Positions 39,006 to 51,100 of a stretch of 64,000 nucleotides of DNA are shown piece by piece. This DNA is from Mesorhabditis belari (Eukaryota; Nematoda; Chromadorea; Rhabditida; Rhabditidae). The position numbers and the translations under genes are program-made. The DNA lies in contig CAUEEP010000758.1 in the NCBI GenBank assembly GCA_958450365.1, positions 1,758,565 to 1,822,564 on the forward strand. Reading direction: 5' to 3'. Below the pieces are notes generated by a model. That model saw only the letters and a program-made list of their open reading frames with translations. It searched no databases and was not told the DNA's origin. Numbering within the stretch: position 1 is the first letter of the stretch; every line of letters starts with the position of its first letter.

Positions 39006-39847
39006 AGCTGAACACGGGTATCCACGTCGTCGTGATCAAGGATGTGTGATCGAGGATGTGACACAACGAAGTCTCACACCACCACAAATCAAACTTATCA
39101 CCTTGTCAAGAACCAGTTTGTTTTTCGAGTTTTAATTTTATTCAAGTTTTTTGAATTCCTATTTTCAGACGGACTCGAGGTGCAACGGCAACGAATCTCC
39201 AGACTACGAAAAGTCCGAAGAAGATACTCCTATGAAGAGACGGTATGCAGGTTTTTGGGATTACTCTAGCTTGCAGGGTTTATTGTACTTTACAAGACCT
39301 TTCAAGGGTTACTATAACTGATAGGGGTTACTATACTTTACAGCACCTTTCATGGGTTACTGTAGCTTTTTGGGATTACTCTAGCTTGCAGGGTTTACTG
39401 TACTTTACAAGACTTTTCAAGGGTTACTATAACTGACAGGGGTTACGGTACTTTATAGCACCTTTCATGGGTTACTGTAGCTTTTAGGAATTACGATAAC
39501 TACAGCAAGTACTATAGCTTTCTGAGATTACGGGTAGCTTAGTGAGATTCTTGTAGCTTGTAGCTATTAGAAGCTATTATTAGGATTACTGTAATTTTTG
39601 GATATTACTATACTTTATCATGTGTACAGTAATCCCTCAAAGCTTATTCAGGGATTAAAGTAGTCAAAGTGGTTAAAATGAAAGTAATTTTCTTGTTTAG
39701 CTCGATTTCGATGACGACGATCCGACATTAATCAACGTTCCCTCGATTCGTTTCTCATTTCCCGACACGATCCATTCATTCGATTCATCTCTTCTCATCG
39801 CCGATCAACTCGAGCCAATCCCCATTCTTGAAAAAATTAAAGAATAA
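39006..39847 (+). CDS. 3' part of an unidentified gene
   Basis: Three exons in phase: 39006-39115, 39169-39242, 39701-39847, with good acceptors (TTTTTTTCCAG, TATTTTCAG, TTGTTTAG). The protein runs from AEHGYPRRRDQGC through an Arg-rich stretch (ISRLRKVRRRYSYEET) to an acidic, Pro-containing end (LDFDDDDPTLINVPS, then LEKIKE). The stop codon is part of an AATAAA at 39843-39848. The first exon enters in phase 2, and I could not find an ATG exon upstream (38159-39005). I do not recognise the family. Confidence 0.55.
39243..39640. repeat. degenerate repeats GGATTACTGTAGCTTTT / GGGTTACTATAACTGA
   Basis: A roughly 120-bp unit (GGGATTACTCTAGCTTGCAG, then AGGGTTACTATAACTGA) is present twice in tandem with further decayed pieces. 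It fills an intron of the gene at 39006-39847. Confidence 0.6.
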
Positions 39848-40039
39848 AGGATTGCATTTATAACATTTCACTGGTTCATAAAAAAGCGCAAAACCACAGT
39901 GGTCTTGAGTTTTTAAAGCTCTTTCGTACAAAGATATCGTAGATAGAATACAGTACATTTGATATATTATACTAATAATTGAAATGTTTCTATCAATCCC
40001 GTGCTTAACCTTTCCAACCCCTCAAACCTCAGCCAAAAC

Positions 40040-40205
40040 TCACAGAATCCTCGAAATGGCCAACCTCTCGAGCTATGAGAGCGACCGGGGGCAATATTAA
40101 GCGCCCCGCGAGCAAGGCCATTGTGGGTTTTTGGGTTTGAATCAGCTTTAGGTTGTGAAATTATGAACCATACTATCTCGATATTTTTGAAAACTGTTGA
40201 ATAAG
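40040..40205 (+). pseudogene. decayed copy of myosin exon 1 and intron start
   Basis: Aligns with 42133-42310: the start codon (40056), CTCTCGAGCTATGAGAGCGA, the GCGAGCAAGG donor region, and into the intron (GGTTTGAATCAGCTTTAG). Single-base gaps and a TAA shortly after the ATG destroy the frame. It is a duplicate of the first exon, 2.1 kb upstream of the intact one. Confidence 0.85.
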
Positions 40206-40818
40206 CAGTTCCAATACAAAAATGAACGGAAAAAAAAGTTGTGGTTTTTTTGTTTAAAGGGTAGATGTATATTATACTATAATTGAAATTCTGGTAATTT
40301 AACCCTCAAAAACCTCAGCAGTGCCAAATCACTCAAGAAAATAGAGAAAGGTGGCTCCGAGAAATCCCTGGAAAGATAGGTGCTTTGAGAGTATTTGTTT
40401 AGGAAAAGAGAGATTTGAGGAGAAAAGATTTCTTCATGGAAAGAGAAAAAGAAAGTTTTTCTCTTCATTTTTCACCTCTTCACAAATCCTTTGCAACTTC
40501 TGACTTTGATGATCTCAACGGCTCAACCCATCAAGTCTCTACCGAATCATTGGTGAAAGTTAAGTAAAACTCGAAAAATCGACAGAAAGAAATTTGAGAA
40601 TGAAAACAGTACAATATAACCTTATGACTTCATATGAAAGCTCGATTACAGAGCTTCGAAAACTTTACTAAAATCAAAAATGAATCTAAACTCATAACCT
40701 GACCGATGTTTAAGCTTGAGTCCCTAGAAAATTTTAACTTTCAAAAGCTGCCGTAATCTTGGCTGCACTTTTATCTAATAGGCTTTGTTTTTTGAAATTC
40801 TAGATCGATATCAAAAGT

Positions 40819-41050
40819 TACACTATTGGACATTGAAATATCATATTTGAAAAACGATCGTCACTTTCGCGCATCTGTAACTTCCTTGTCTTTACCGTAT
40901 TTCTAAATATTAATATTACCATTGTGTAGCCCTTGAAAAGAGCTTTCAGAAAATGTATAACACTAATAGTTTAAACTCAAAGACAACGGAGTTACAGGCG
41001 CGCGAAAGTGACGATCGTTTTTTAAATATCATATTTCATTGTCCAGTACT
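40819..41050. mobile_element. inverted repeat, ~60-bp arms
   Basis: GAAAAACGATCGTCACTTTC on the left pairs with GAAAGTGACGATCGTTTTTT on the right; flanking TTGGACATTGAAATATCATA pairs with TATCATATTTCATTGTCCA. No coding content. Confidence 0.75.
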
Positions 41051-42145
41051 GTAGATTGGATAAAATCGAAGCAAGATTACGGTAGTTTGACAAAAGTTTA
41101 CATGTTTTACTATTAGAAAACAAATTAGGGGCAATGCCGTTTCCCCAGTTTTCACTACTAAACTACCCACGTTTTGCCGAGAAATTCACATCAGTCAACA
41201 ACTAAAGGATTGGGTAAAATTGCTCAGATAAAAGTTCTTGTAACTTTGCAGCCAGCCAACTTAAACGTATAACTTTATTCATAGTATAAATTTATTCATT
41301 CCTTAACCTATTGAGATATTACTGAAAAGAAAAATCAGTTGGCTGGCTTTACTTTTAAACCACAAAGCATCGGGTATCCTAGCGCCATCCTTCATTTTCT
41401 CCTTTTCAACGCTTTTTTGGTTTCTAAAAAACTCGAGAAGCAACATTAAGATTAGAAAAAGTGTGACTACTTTGTACGAGAATAATTAAGAAGTTTATAG
41501 AAAAAGAAGGAGTTTTATAAAACGATTGAGAAATAACATTCAAAAAAGTTTCTTATCCTTGCCTAAGCTTGTAATGTTTTCTTATCCTGTAATGTTTTCT
41601 TATCCTTGCCTGTAATGTTTTAAACAAAAGTCTCTTTTCTGTACCATCGGAAATCAACCGATAATGGTAATGGATTTTAAGGCAGATTTCATTTTTTACT
41701 TTTCCCGAATCGATTTACTCGAGTTTCTCTTCAAATTTTCATTCATTTCCAGGTAGATCCAGGGGACCCAAGGGGACCCAAGGAGACCATTGGCATATCC
41801 GAGGGTGGAGGGGCAAAAGGGATAAGCGGTGCGAGTCCTCAAGGTCCTCTCAAAATGTGGGCCTTGTGTACAGAGAGAAATGAGGGGAGGACTGTAAATC
41901 TCTGTCTCTCATTTCCTTCAATCTTTTCCGAATTTCCATGCGAATCCGTGGGCGTCGAAAGGGATTTTCGGAGATCTCACAGAGATCGGAAAAAGTTAGA
42001 GAAGCAAAGACCGCAAGAAATCCCTCTCCACCGCATTTACCCTTGCAGCCGATTTTTCGCTCATTCGGTCGTGCCCGTCTCCTGACTGTAAGGGCCTCAT
42101 TGCATTTATTCCTCTTGGGCTTTCCTCTGAGAATCTTCTCCGAAA

Positions 42146-45100
42146 ATGGTCAACCCGTTCTCGAGCTGTGAGAGCGATCCGGGATGGCAATATTTGAAGC
42201 GCTCCCGCGAGCAAGAGCTCATTGTGGGTTTTTTTTGGGATTTGAATCAGCTTTAGAGTTGTGAAATTAATGAAATCCACATACCGATCTCGATATTTTT
42301 GGAAAACTGCTGAAATATAGCACAAGTTGTAGCTTCCATCATCGCCAAGTATCTCAATATGTTTTCTAAAAAATGAACTAGTAAAATAAAAGTTAGATAA
42401 GAGGTTTAAAGATTAAAAAGCTCTATAGTATACGAATTGTTGCTTTACGTGCGTTGCTCTATTGTTGCTTTACGTTTGCTCTATTGTTGCTTTACGAAAT
42501 TATTGAGAGAATGGTACTACTGGACTTTAGAATGGTGAAATTCGACTCAAAGACTTGCCTAACGTTTTTTGCGACTTCTAACTTCTAACTGTTTAAACTT
42601 GTTTCAAATTTTGCCACTATTGAAACAAATTCTGTCTTGACATGAACAGGAAAAAGTTAGAAAAGCAAAACTATTAGGTTGTTCGGATATAAACGAGCGT
42701 TTGCACTGCTTAACTCGTGAACCAATTCCCGTATCTGAATGGTAGAATTTGAACATAGAAACTGTTGAGCAAGTGCAGCATCAATCTGTCTTATCCAAGA
42801 CTCTTTTTGTAGATCTTGAGCAACAATCCAAGAGTACTTGTACAAGAGTCACTCTTGAAATGATAATCGTTATAATAACTTTATTATCCCATTGCAGGAC
42901 AGCTCGAAGCCATATGACTCGAAGAAGAGCGTGTGGATCCCCGATGCTGAAGAGGGATTTCTCCCCGCTGAGATCAAGTCCACTAAGGGTGATCAAGTGA
43001 CTGTCGTTGTTGAGGGAACTGGAGCTGAGGTGCGTTGAAATAAGATATCAATTTTATTTTGACTTTTTCAGAAAACCCTCAAGAAAGACTTGGCGCAAGA
43101 GATGAATCCGCCAAAATTCGAGAAAACCGAGGACATGTCCAACTTGACTTTCCTCAACGACGCCTCGGTGTTGCACAACTTGCGCGCCCGTTACGCCACC
43201 ATGTTGATCTATGTGAGTTTCTAGAATCGTAAAAATATTCAATCTAATCTAAAGCTTAGTCGATAATCGAATTGATTATTAAGCTTTGAATGCTAAAAGA
43301 AACAGGCTACCGTAATTTCTAAAGGCTACCGTAATCTGTAAATTGAAAGGCTACCGTAATTTGTAAATTGGACAGCTTACAAAGAGTTTTCTAGTTAACT
43401 TTCTAATATCTAAGCTTTCATTTACAATTAGAACTTTATTATAACATTGTTCAAATCATTTTAAGGGTTAATTTAGATATTTAAATGCGTTTTGACTGGA
43501 GAGTATCGTAGTTAGAGGTTACAGCAAGCGTTTAAAATACTGTAGTCTCTCAGTAGTCTGTCTGTCTGCCTGCCTGTCTGTCTTGCTACAGTATACCCTG
43601 TCTGTTCAAGTGTTCAGTTCTAAAGTCGTAAGCGACTTCTCTTCAGTATATTGTAGCAAGACATATCGTAAGACTTACAGCACTTACAGGCTTTCAATAC
43701 TGTAAGCAACTACTGTACCTTCAGGCTACAATCCTTATACAGCATCTTAAATATCAGCTACAATCTTTACAATAAACTTTCAGACCTTCTCGGGTCTCTT
43801 CTGCGTGGTGATCAACCCGTACAAGCGTCTTCCCATCTACACCGAGTCGGTGGCTCAAATGTTCATGGGAAAGCGCAGAAATGAGATGCCTCCTCATCTC
43901 TTCTCCGTCTCCGACGAAGCCTACCGTAACATGCTTCAAGATCACGAAAATCAATCTATGCTCATCACCGGAGAATCGGGAGCCGGAAAAACCGAGAACA
44001 CCAAAAAGGTTATCTCCTATTTCGCCGCCGTCGGTGCTAAGCAAAACGAGGCCGAGGGATTGAAAGCCGACGATGAGGGAAATAAGAAAGCGACTCTTGA
44101 GGATCAAATCGTTCGCACAAATCCCGTGCTCGAGGCTTTCGGAAACGCGAAAACCGTGCGTAACAACAACTCTTCTCGTTTCGGAAAGTTCATCCGTATC
44201 CATTTCTCGAAGAGTGGCCGTGTCGCCTCTTGCGACATTGAGCATTACCTTCTTGAGAAATCGCGTGTGATCCGTCAAGCTCCCGGCGAGCGTTGCTACC
44301 ATATCTTCTACCAGATCTTCACCGGACATATCAAGGGTTTAAAGGAGAAACTTTTGTTGGACCGACCGATCACCGACTATTGGTAAAAATTAGACACAAA
44401 TTACAGGGTGACTCAAAATAACTTGTCCTAATTCTCCGTTCTAGGCTCATATTTCTGTCATTTGTAGATGAAAAGGATTAATTTCTTTTTTAAATGAAAA
44501 TCCCCATCGTTTTCTGTATATGTTCAATATTTCATAACCATAGCATCGATAGATAATTTTTTATGTACGCTTAAAAATGGTTGGTCAAAAGAAAGGACGG
44601 GTTATTTCTGGTTACCCTATATTATTATTAAATTAAAACATAAAAAAAGAACTAGAAAAATTAGTCTCAAAATAAGAAACAAAAAAAAACGAAGAAGAAA
44701 AAAAAATGGGCATATTTTCCGCTAGAAATGAAATTAATTGAATAAAAAGAAACGTCTTTTTTTGCGGAGGGTTACTGTACTTGACTGAATATCTTTACTT
44801 CAAAGCTTAAAGGGAAATGGTTGGTAATAAGTAATTGATAATAGTTAATATATAATCAGTAATTGACAGTTTACAGGGGCTAGGCTAATTTCCGCAATTT
44901 TTTTTTTGCGCAACAGGGTGCGCAACAGGTGCGCAGCTGAGTCCTTTGCGCAACCCTCCATAACTTTCTTCTAAGTGAGCCAATCTTTATGAATTTGGTT
45001 TCATTTTGTTGCACTTATCGAGATCTACAAAATGACATAAAGAGCAGAAAGATTGGTCGACTTAGAAGAAAGTTATGACTCATCTAGGTCAGGACCATCT

Positions 45101-48100
45101 TCCTTCAGACTCCTTTGATCAATAACTTTCTTCTAAGTCGACCAATCTTTCTGCTCTTTATGTCATTTTGTAGATCTCAACAAGTGTAACAAAATGACAC
45201 CAAAATCACAAAGATTGGTCGACCTAGAAGAAAGTTATGGCGAGTTGCGCAAACGACTTAGTTGCGCCAATGTTGCGTTGCGTTTTGCGCAAAAAAAATT
45301 GCTGAAATTAGCCTACCCCGTTTACAGTTTACAGTTTACAAGAAAGATCAACAAGTTTACAGGTTTGTGTCACAGGCCGAGTTGACTGTTGACGGAATTG
45401 ATGATGTGGAAGAGATGCAAGCCACCGAGGAGTCCTTCGACATTCTCAACTTCAATGCCGACGAGAAATACGATTGTTATCGTCTAATGGCGGGCCATAT
45501 GCATATGGTGAGTTTTTTTATATTATATGCACATATTATACATATTCAATGTCAATACATGGGAATTATATCTACTACCTAGGTAGGTATATAAAAAAAA
45601 CGTTTGTTTACCAGCAAAAGATCAAATCTTGGCGCTCCGTGAGCCGATTTAGCTGAAAATTTGAGACTAGGTAGAGAATTAAAAATGAAGGGGACTTTAT
45701 TTCAGAAATTTTTTTGACTTCTTGGAAAATTTGCCTATTTTCTGATCGCGTCCGGAATCGAACTCTCGACGCCTAGATCGCCTGGATCTCAGCCCGCCGT
45801 GGGCCGATTTGGCTGAAATTTTTGCAGTAGATTCTAGCTTTAAAAACAAAAGATTTTAGTTTTAGAGTTTTTTTGATTTCTGAAAAACTTAGATATTTTC
45901 TGACCTCACCCGGAATCGAACCCTTGACCTCTAGATCTCGATCTAGAGCTCAAAAAATAGGTGCTTTTGTTGGATTTTTATTCGCTTTTCGACGTCATTA
46001 AGTTTTTTTAGTCTATAGCTATTATTTAAAGCCTTTAGAAGCCTTTAGAAACCTTTTTTTCGTCTATAAATATTATTTAAAGCCTTTGAAAGTCTTTAAA
46101 AAGTTGATTTTTTTGCTTTTTGCTCAATTTTTTAAATCCGAGAGTGAAAAAATGCTACCGTATTTTCTGTAATAGTAGTGCGCACTACTATTTTTTGAAA
46201 TAACTACGATAACTTTTAATTATTTAATTTTAGGGCTGCATGAAGTTCAAGCAAAGGCCAAGAGAAGAACAAGCCGAGCCCGATGGCCAAGAAGGAGCTG
46301 AGAAAGCTTGCCACAACTATGGTGTCGACGTCGACCATTTCATCAAAGCTTTAGTGTCGCCTAGAGTGAAAGTCGGAGCCGAATGGGTGACCAAGGGACA
46401 AAACGTTGACCAAGTCAACTGGGCTATTGGCGCGATGGCGAAGAGTTTGTACGCTCGTGTGTTCCACTGGATCGTGGCGAAATGTAACCAGACTCTTGAT
46501 CAACAAGGAACCCCACGTATCTACTTCATCGGCGTGTTGGACATTGCCGGTTTCGAGATCTTCGACTTCAACTCTTTTGAGCAGCTGTGGATCAACTTTG
46601 TGAACGAGAAGTTGCAACAATTCTTCAACCATCACATGTTTGTGTTGGAGCAAGAGGAGTACGCGAGAGAGGTATTTTTTGTGTTTTTAGAAAAAAAAAC
46701 AAATAATTTCGGGGAATCCAATGGACTTTCATCGATTTCGGACTCGATCTCCAGGCGTGTATCGAGTTGATCGAGAAGCCTCTTGGTTAGTTTTAAGTAA
46801 TTTTCGGTTTAAAAGGTTAAATAAACAGATATTATGCTTCAGATAGCTATGTAATACTGAAATAAAGTAAAAAATAGCAAAGAGTTTGGAACCGAGGGGG
46901 AATCGAACCCTTGACCTTCTGCTTACCGGGTTGATGCTCCACCACTATCGGCATCTTGCTTACCCAGGAAACACAAGGAGAAATAGGAAACACAAGGAGA
47001 AATAGGAAACACAAGGAGAAAGAAAGAAAGGAGTAAAGAGAATTCAATTCAATTATAGTGTACTAAAGATATAAGGTTTCTTTCACCATTTTTGAACGCT
47101 TCTCGTGCTGTAGTGAATAAGAAGCTTGTTTCTGAAACAATCCATCAAGGCTTTGGTCGGGTTCGATCCCTTCCTTTTGTTTTCATTTTATTTTGATGTT
47201 TAATCGCTCGAATTCGTTTTATTTTAGCTTTACAATAAGTATTATAACATCTTTTAATTGATAACAAATAGAATAACAAAAAAAATTAACAAAGCAATCT
47301 ATAAAGTGGAAGGAACATAATTCCACAACATATACCGTATTTTCTCTAATAGTAGTGCACCCCGGCGAGCCGAGTTGCTGATTATTTTACGGTTTCCAAG
47401 CTTTTGCAGAAGCTCAACACTCTAATCCCCCACAAGATCTCATCGTCAGCTGCATTTTCCGACCCCACATCGATAGGTTCTGCGTTCCCGAGATTTCGAG
47501 CAATTTAGGCGACGCTCAGGGTGCACTACTATTAGAGAAAATACGGTACTTGGCCAGCTGGCCGACTGGTTAAGGAGTTTTGTCTCTTAAGCGGATGGTC
47601 GAGGGTTCCAAACACGCTGGCAAGATAAGGCAAGATCACAAGATCACTTTAACAACCAACTAGATCAGCTACATTTTCTGACCCCACTTCCATCTCAATT
47701 CTATTGATTCAATGCATATACCGTATTCTCTCTAATAGTAGTGCACCCAGCCGCGTCGAGTTGGTGACTATTTTACGGCTTCCAAGCTTTTGCAGAAGCT
47801 TAACACTCTAATCCCTCACAAGATCTCATCGTCAGCTACATTTTCCAACCCCACATCGATAGGTTCTGCGTTCTCGACATTTCGAGCAATTTAGGCGACG
47901 CTCAGGGTGCACTACTATTAGAGAAAATACGGTAAATGCATCGTAAAATCATTGTAACTATAAGTATCAGTCGTTTAAATTCCTTTAATGTTCTTGTTCT
48001 AAAAGTAAAAATGTTCGGTTTTGAAAGTTGAATACTTTTTCGATATACTATAGAAAGAAATAATCTGGGACATCTCTGAAAAGTTCAAAACTTTACCAAC

Positions 48101-51100
48101 GAAATTATAGGTATCATCTCGATGCTTGATGAGGAGTGCATCGTGCCAAAGGCCACCGACATGACACTCGCTCAAAAATTGAACGATCAACATTTGGGCA
48201 AGCATCCCAACTTCGAGAAGCCTAAGCCACCAAAGGGAAAACAAGGCGAGGCTCATTTTGCCATGCGGCACTACGCCGGTACTGTGCGATACAATGTGTT
48301 GAACTGGTTGGAGAAGAACAAGGTTTCTTTCGTTTCTAATTCATATAAATTTTAAATCTAAGCTAACCTTTTGCAACGTATTTTATTATATTCAAAATTT
48401 TAAGGATCCATTGAACGACACACTTGTCGGAGTGTTGAAGGCATCGAAGGGAAACAAGTTGCTCAATGTTATTTGGGAGGATTACCAGACTCAAGAGGAG
48501 GCTGCCGCTGTGGCAAAGGGTTAGTTAGAACAAGTTTTTATTGAAAGTAAAACTATTATAGTTAGATTAAATAACGAGAAGATTAGTAAGACTTAACTTG
48601 GCATTTACAGTAGTCTTTTCAATTTTCCTCTATCGTAACCCTAAGCCTAAGCCGTAAAACTGCTAATTGTCGTAATATTCTGTACCGTAGTTTCCCTATT
48701 TAACAGATTCGATTAGTTACTGTTAAGAACTGTAGTTTAATAGCACAGTAGACCTGGCTAAGCATTGCTAATACCGTAGTCTGGCATCGCTACTATCAGC
48801 TATTAAAAAGTACTGTGCAATACCAGGAATACTGTACTGTCAATAAGCATAGTAGGCTACCAAAATGTCCTGTTAAGTACTGTAGAATCTAGCTTAAAAA
48901 ACAGGTTTCAGGTTACTGTAATCTGGTTAAGAACTGCTAGTTACTGTTGTATTTTCTAGGTACTGCTAGCTACTGTTGTATTTTTCACTCTAGGCACTGC
49001 CACTACTGAAAGCTATCAAAAATACAGTACTGTACTAAAATCTAGTACTAGTTTAGCACCAGCACTAGACTATCAAAAGTCTATTATTCTCAAAATTTCC
49101 CTAATAATCCAAATTCCAGCCGGTGGTGAGCGCAAGAAGGGCAAATCTGGCTCCATGATGACCGTGTCGATGATGTACAGAGAAGTAAGTTGTAACCGAA
49201 AACCTATAATTGATTTATTCAAAAATAATTCATTCACTTATTCTTTTAAATAGCTGCTTTTACACTTTGTTTTAACAAAATATGTAAAAAAAAAATAATA
49301 GATGTAAGGCAACCAAAAACTGAATACCATTTAAAATGTCATAATTCTTTTAATTCTTTTTAGTCGCTGAACAAGTTGATGGACATGTTGCACAAGACTC
49401 ATCCCCACTTCATCCGTTGCATCATCCCCAACGAGAAGAAACAATCGGGAGTTCTTGATGCCGCGCTTGTCATGAATCAACTCACTTGCAACGGTGTGCT
49501 CGAGGGTATTCGTATCTGCCGAAAGGGTTTCCCCAATCGTACCCAGCATCCCGATTTCGTGCAACGTTACGCAATTCTTGCTGCCAACGCTGCGAAGACG
49601 AGCAAAGATGATCCGAAGATGAACGCCGAAGCGATCATGACTCAACTCGAGAAAGAGGGAAAAATCAACGAGGCTCAATACCGTATCGGGCACACGAAAG
49701 TCTTCTTCAAGGCCGGAGTTGTCGCTCATATTGAGGACTTGAGAGACGAGAAGTTGAGCGAGATCATCTCGCTTTTCCAAGCGCGTGTCCGTTTCTACTT
49801 TGCCACCGAGGACAGCGACGCGAGACGCAAACAACTCAACGCGTACATTGTCGTGCAGAAGAATATCCGCACTTGGTCGGTGCTCCGTACTTGGGACTGG
49901 TACAAGCTTTTCGGAAAGCTTCGTCCACAATTGAAATCGGGAAAACAAGCCGAAGAGATGGCTCGTCTTTCCGTTCAAGTCAAAGAACTCGAGGGACAAG
50001 TCTCCAAATCGGAATCCGAGAGAAAAGCGGCTGAAGAGGTCTATGGAAAATTGCAAGCCGAGAAACAGCGACTCTTGGAGGCTCTCGAAGCTTGTGCCGG
50101 TGGTGGTGCGGCTGTTGAAGCAAAGTTGAACAAGTTGAACGCAAGCAAGAACGAATTGGAGAAAGGATTGTCTGATTTGAACGATAAACTCTCGTCGCAA
50201 GAAGAACGAAACTCGCATCTCAACAAAGAGAAGAGAAAAGCCGAGATGGAGGTGGACAACATGAAGAAAGCGATTGAAGGAGTTGAGATGAACATTCAAA
50301 GAACCGAAGAAGAGAAGCAAGCCAAAGACAACCAGATTCGCTCGCTTCAAGACGAGATGAACGCTCAGGATGAGTCGATCGCTAAGCTCAACAAGGAGAA
50401 GAAACACCAAGAGGAGGCGAATCGCCAATTGACCGAGGATCTCCAAGCTGAGGAGGCGAAAACCGCCCAAGTCAATCGACTCAAGCAAAAACTTGAGCAA
50501 ACCCTTGACGAAGTTGAGGAAACCGTGGAGCGTGAGCGTCGAATCCGTGCCGATGTTGAGAAAGCGAAGAGAAAGGTTGAGGGAGAGTTGAAAGCATCGC
50601 AAGAAAATATTGACGAAATGCTTAAGATCAAAGCTGATGCGGAGGCTAATTTGAAAAAGAAGGAGACCGATCTCCACGCTTTGGGAGTTCGTTTAGAAGA
50701 TGAGCAAGCATTAGCCGGCCGATTGATCCGTCAACAAAAAGAGAATGCGCAACGCCTTCAAGAGATGGAGGACGAGCTCGAGCACGAGAGACAAGCTCGA
50801 TCCAAAGCTGATCGCGCTCGTGCTGAGCTCCAACGTGAACTCGATGAGCTTAATGAGCGTCTCGATGAACAAAACGGCAACTGTGAGGCTCAACTCGAGG
50901 TCAACAAGAAGAAAGATGCTGAGTTGGCGAAAATTCGTCGCGAGTTGGATGAGCTAAACATGGGACACGAGGATCAACTCGCTTCCCTACGCAAGCGAAA
51001 CAACGATCAAGTTGCTGAGTTGACTGCTCAATTAGAGAATTTGCAGAAGAACAAGTCTCGAATCGACAAGGAGAAGGGCTTGTTGCAGAAACAACTTGAT

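Larger units (their letters stand above)
39848..42145. other. region upstream of the myosin gene
   Basis: Holds the decayed myosin exon copy (40040-40205), an inverted repeat (40819-41050) and short direct repeats (GGGGACCCAA near 41760-41780; CTTATCCTGTAATGTTTT near 41580). No other gene seen. Confidence 0.5.

Noticed and set aside
41996..42325. Minus and plus frames around the myosin start
   Set aside because: Shadows of myosin exon 1 and its leader region; no independent signals.
49331..50677. 448-codon minus-strand open frame
   Set aside because: It is the antisense of the myosin rod; codon bias of a coiled coil leaves the reverse strand free of stops. No domain or splice signals.
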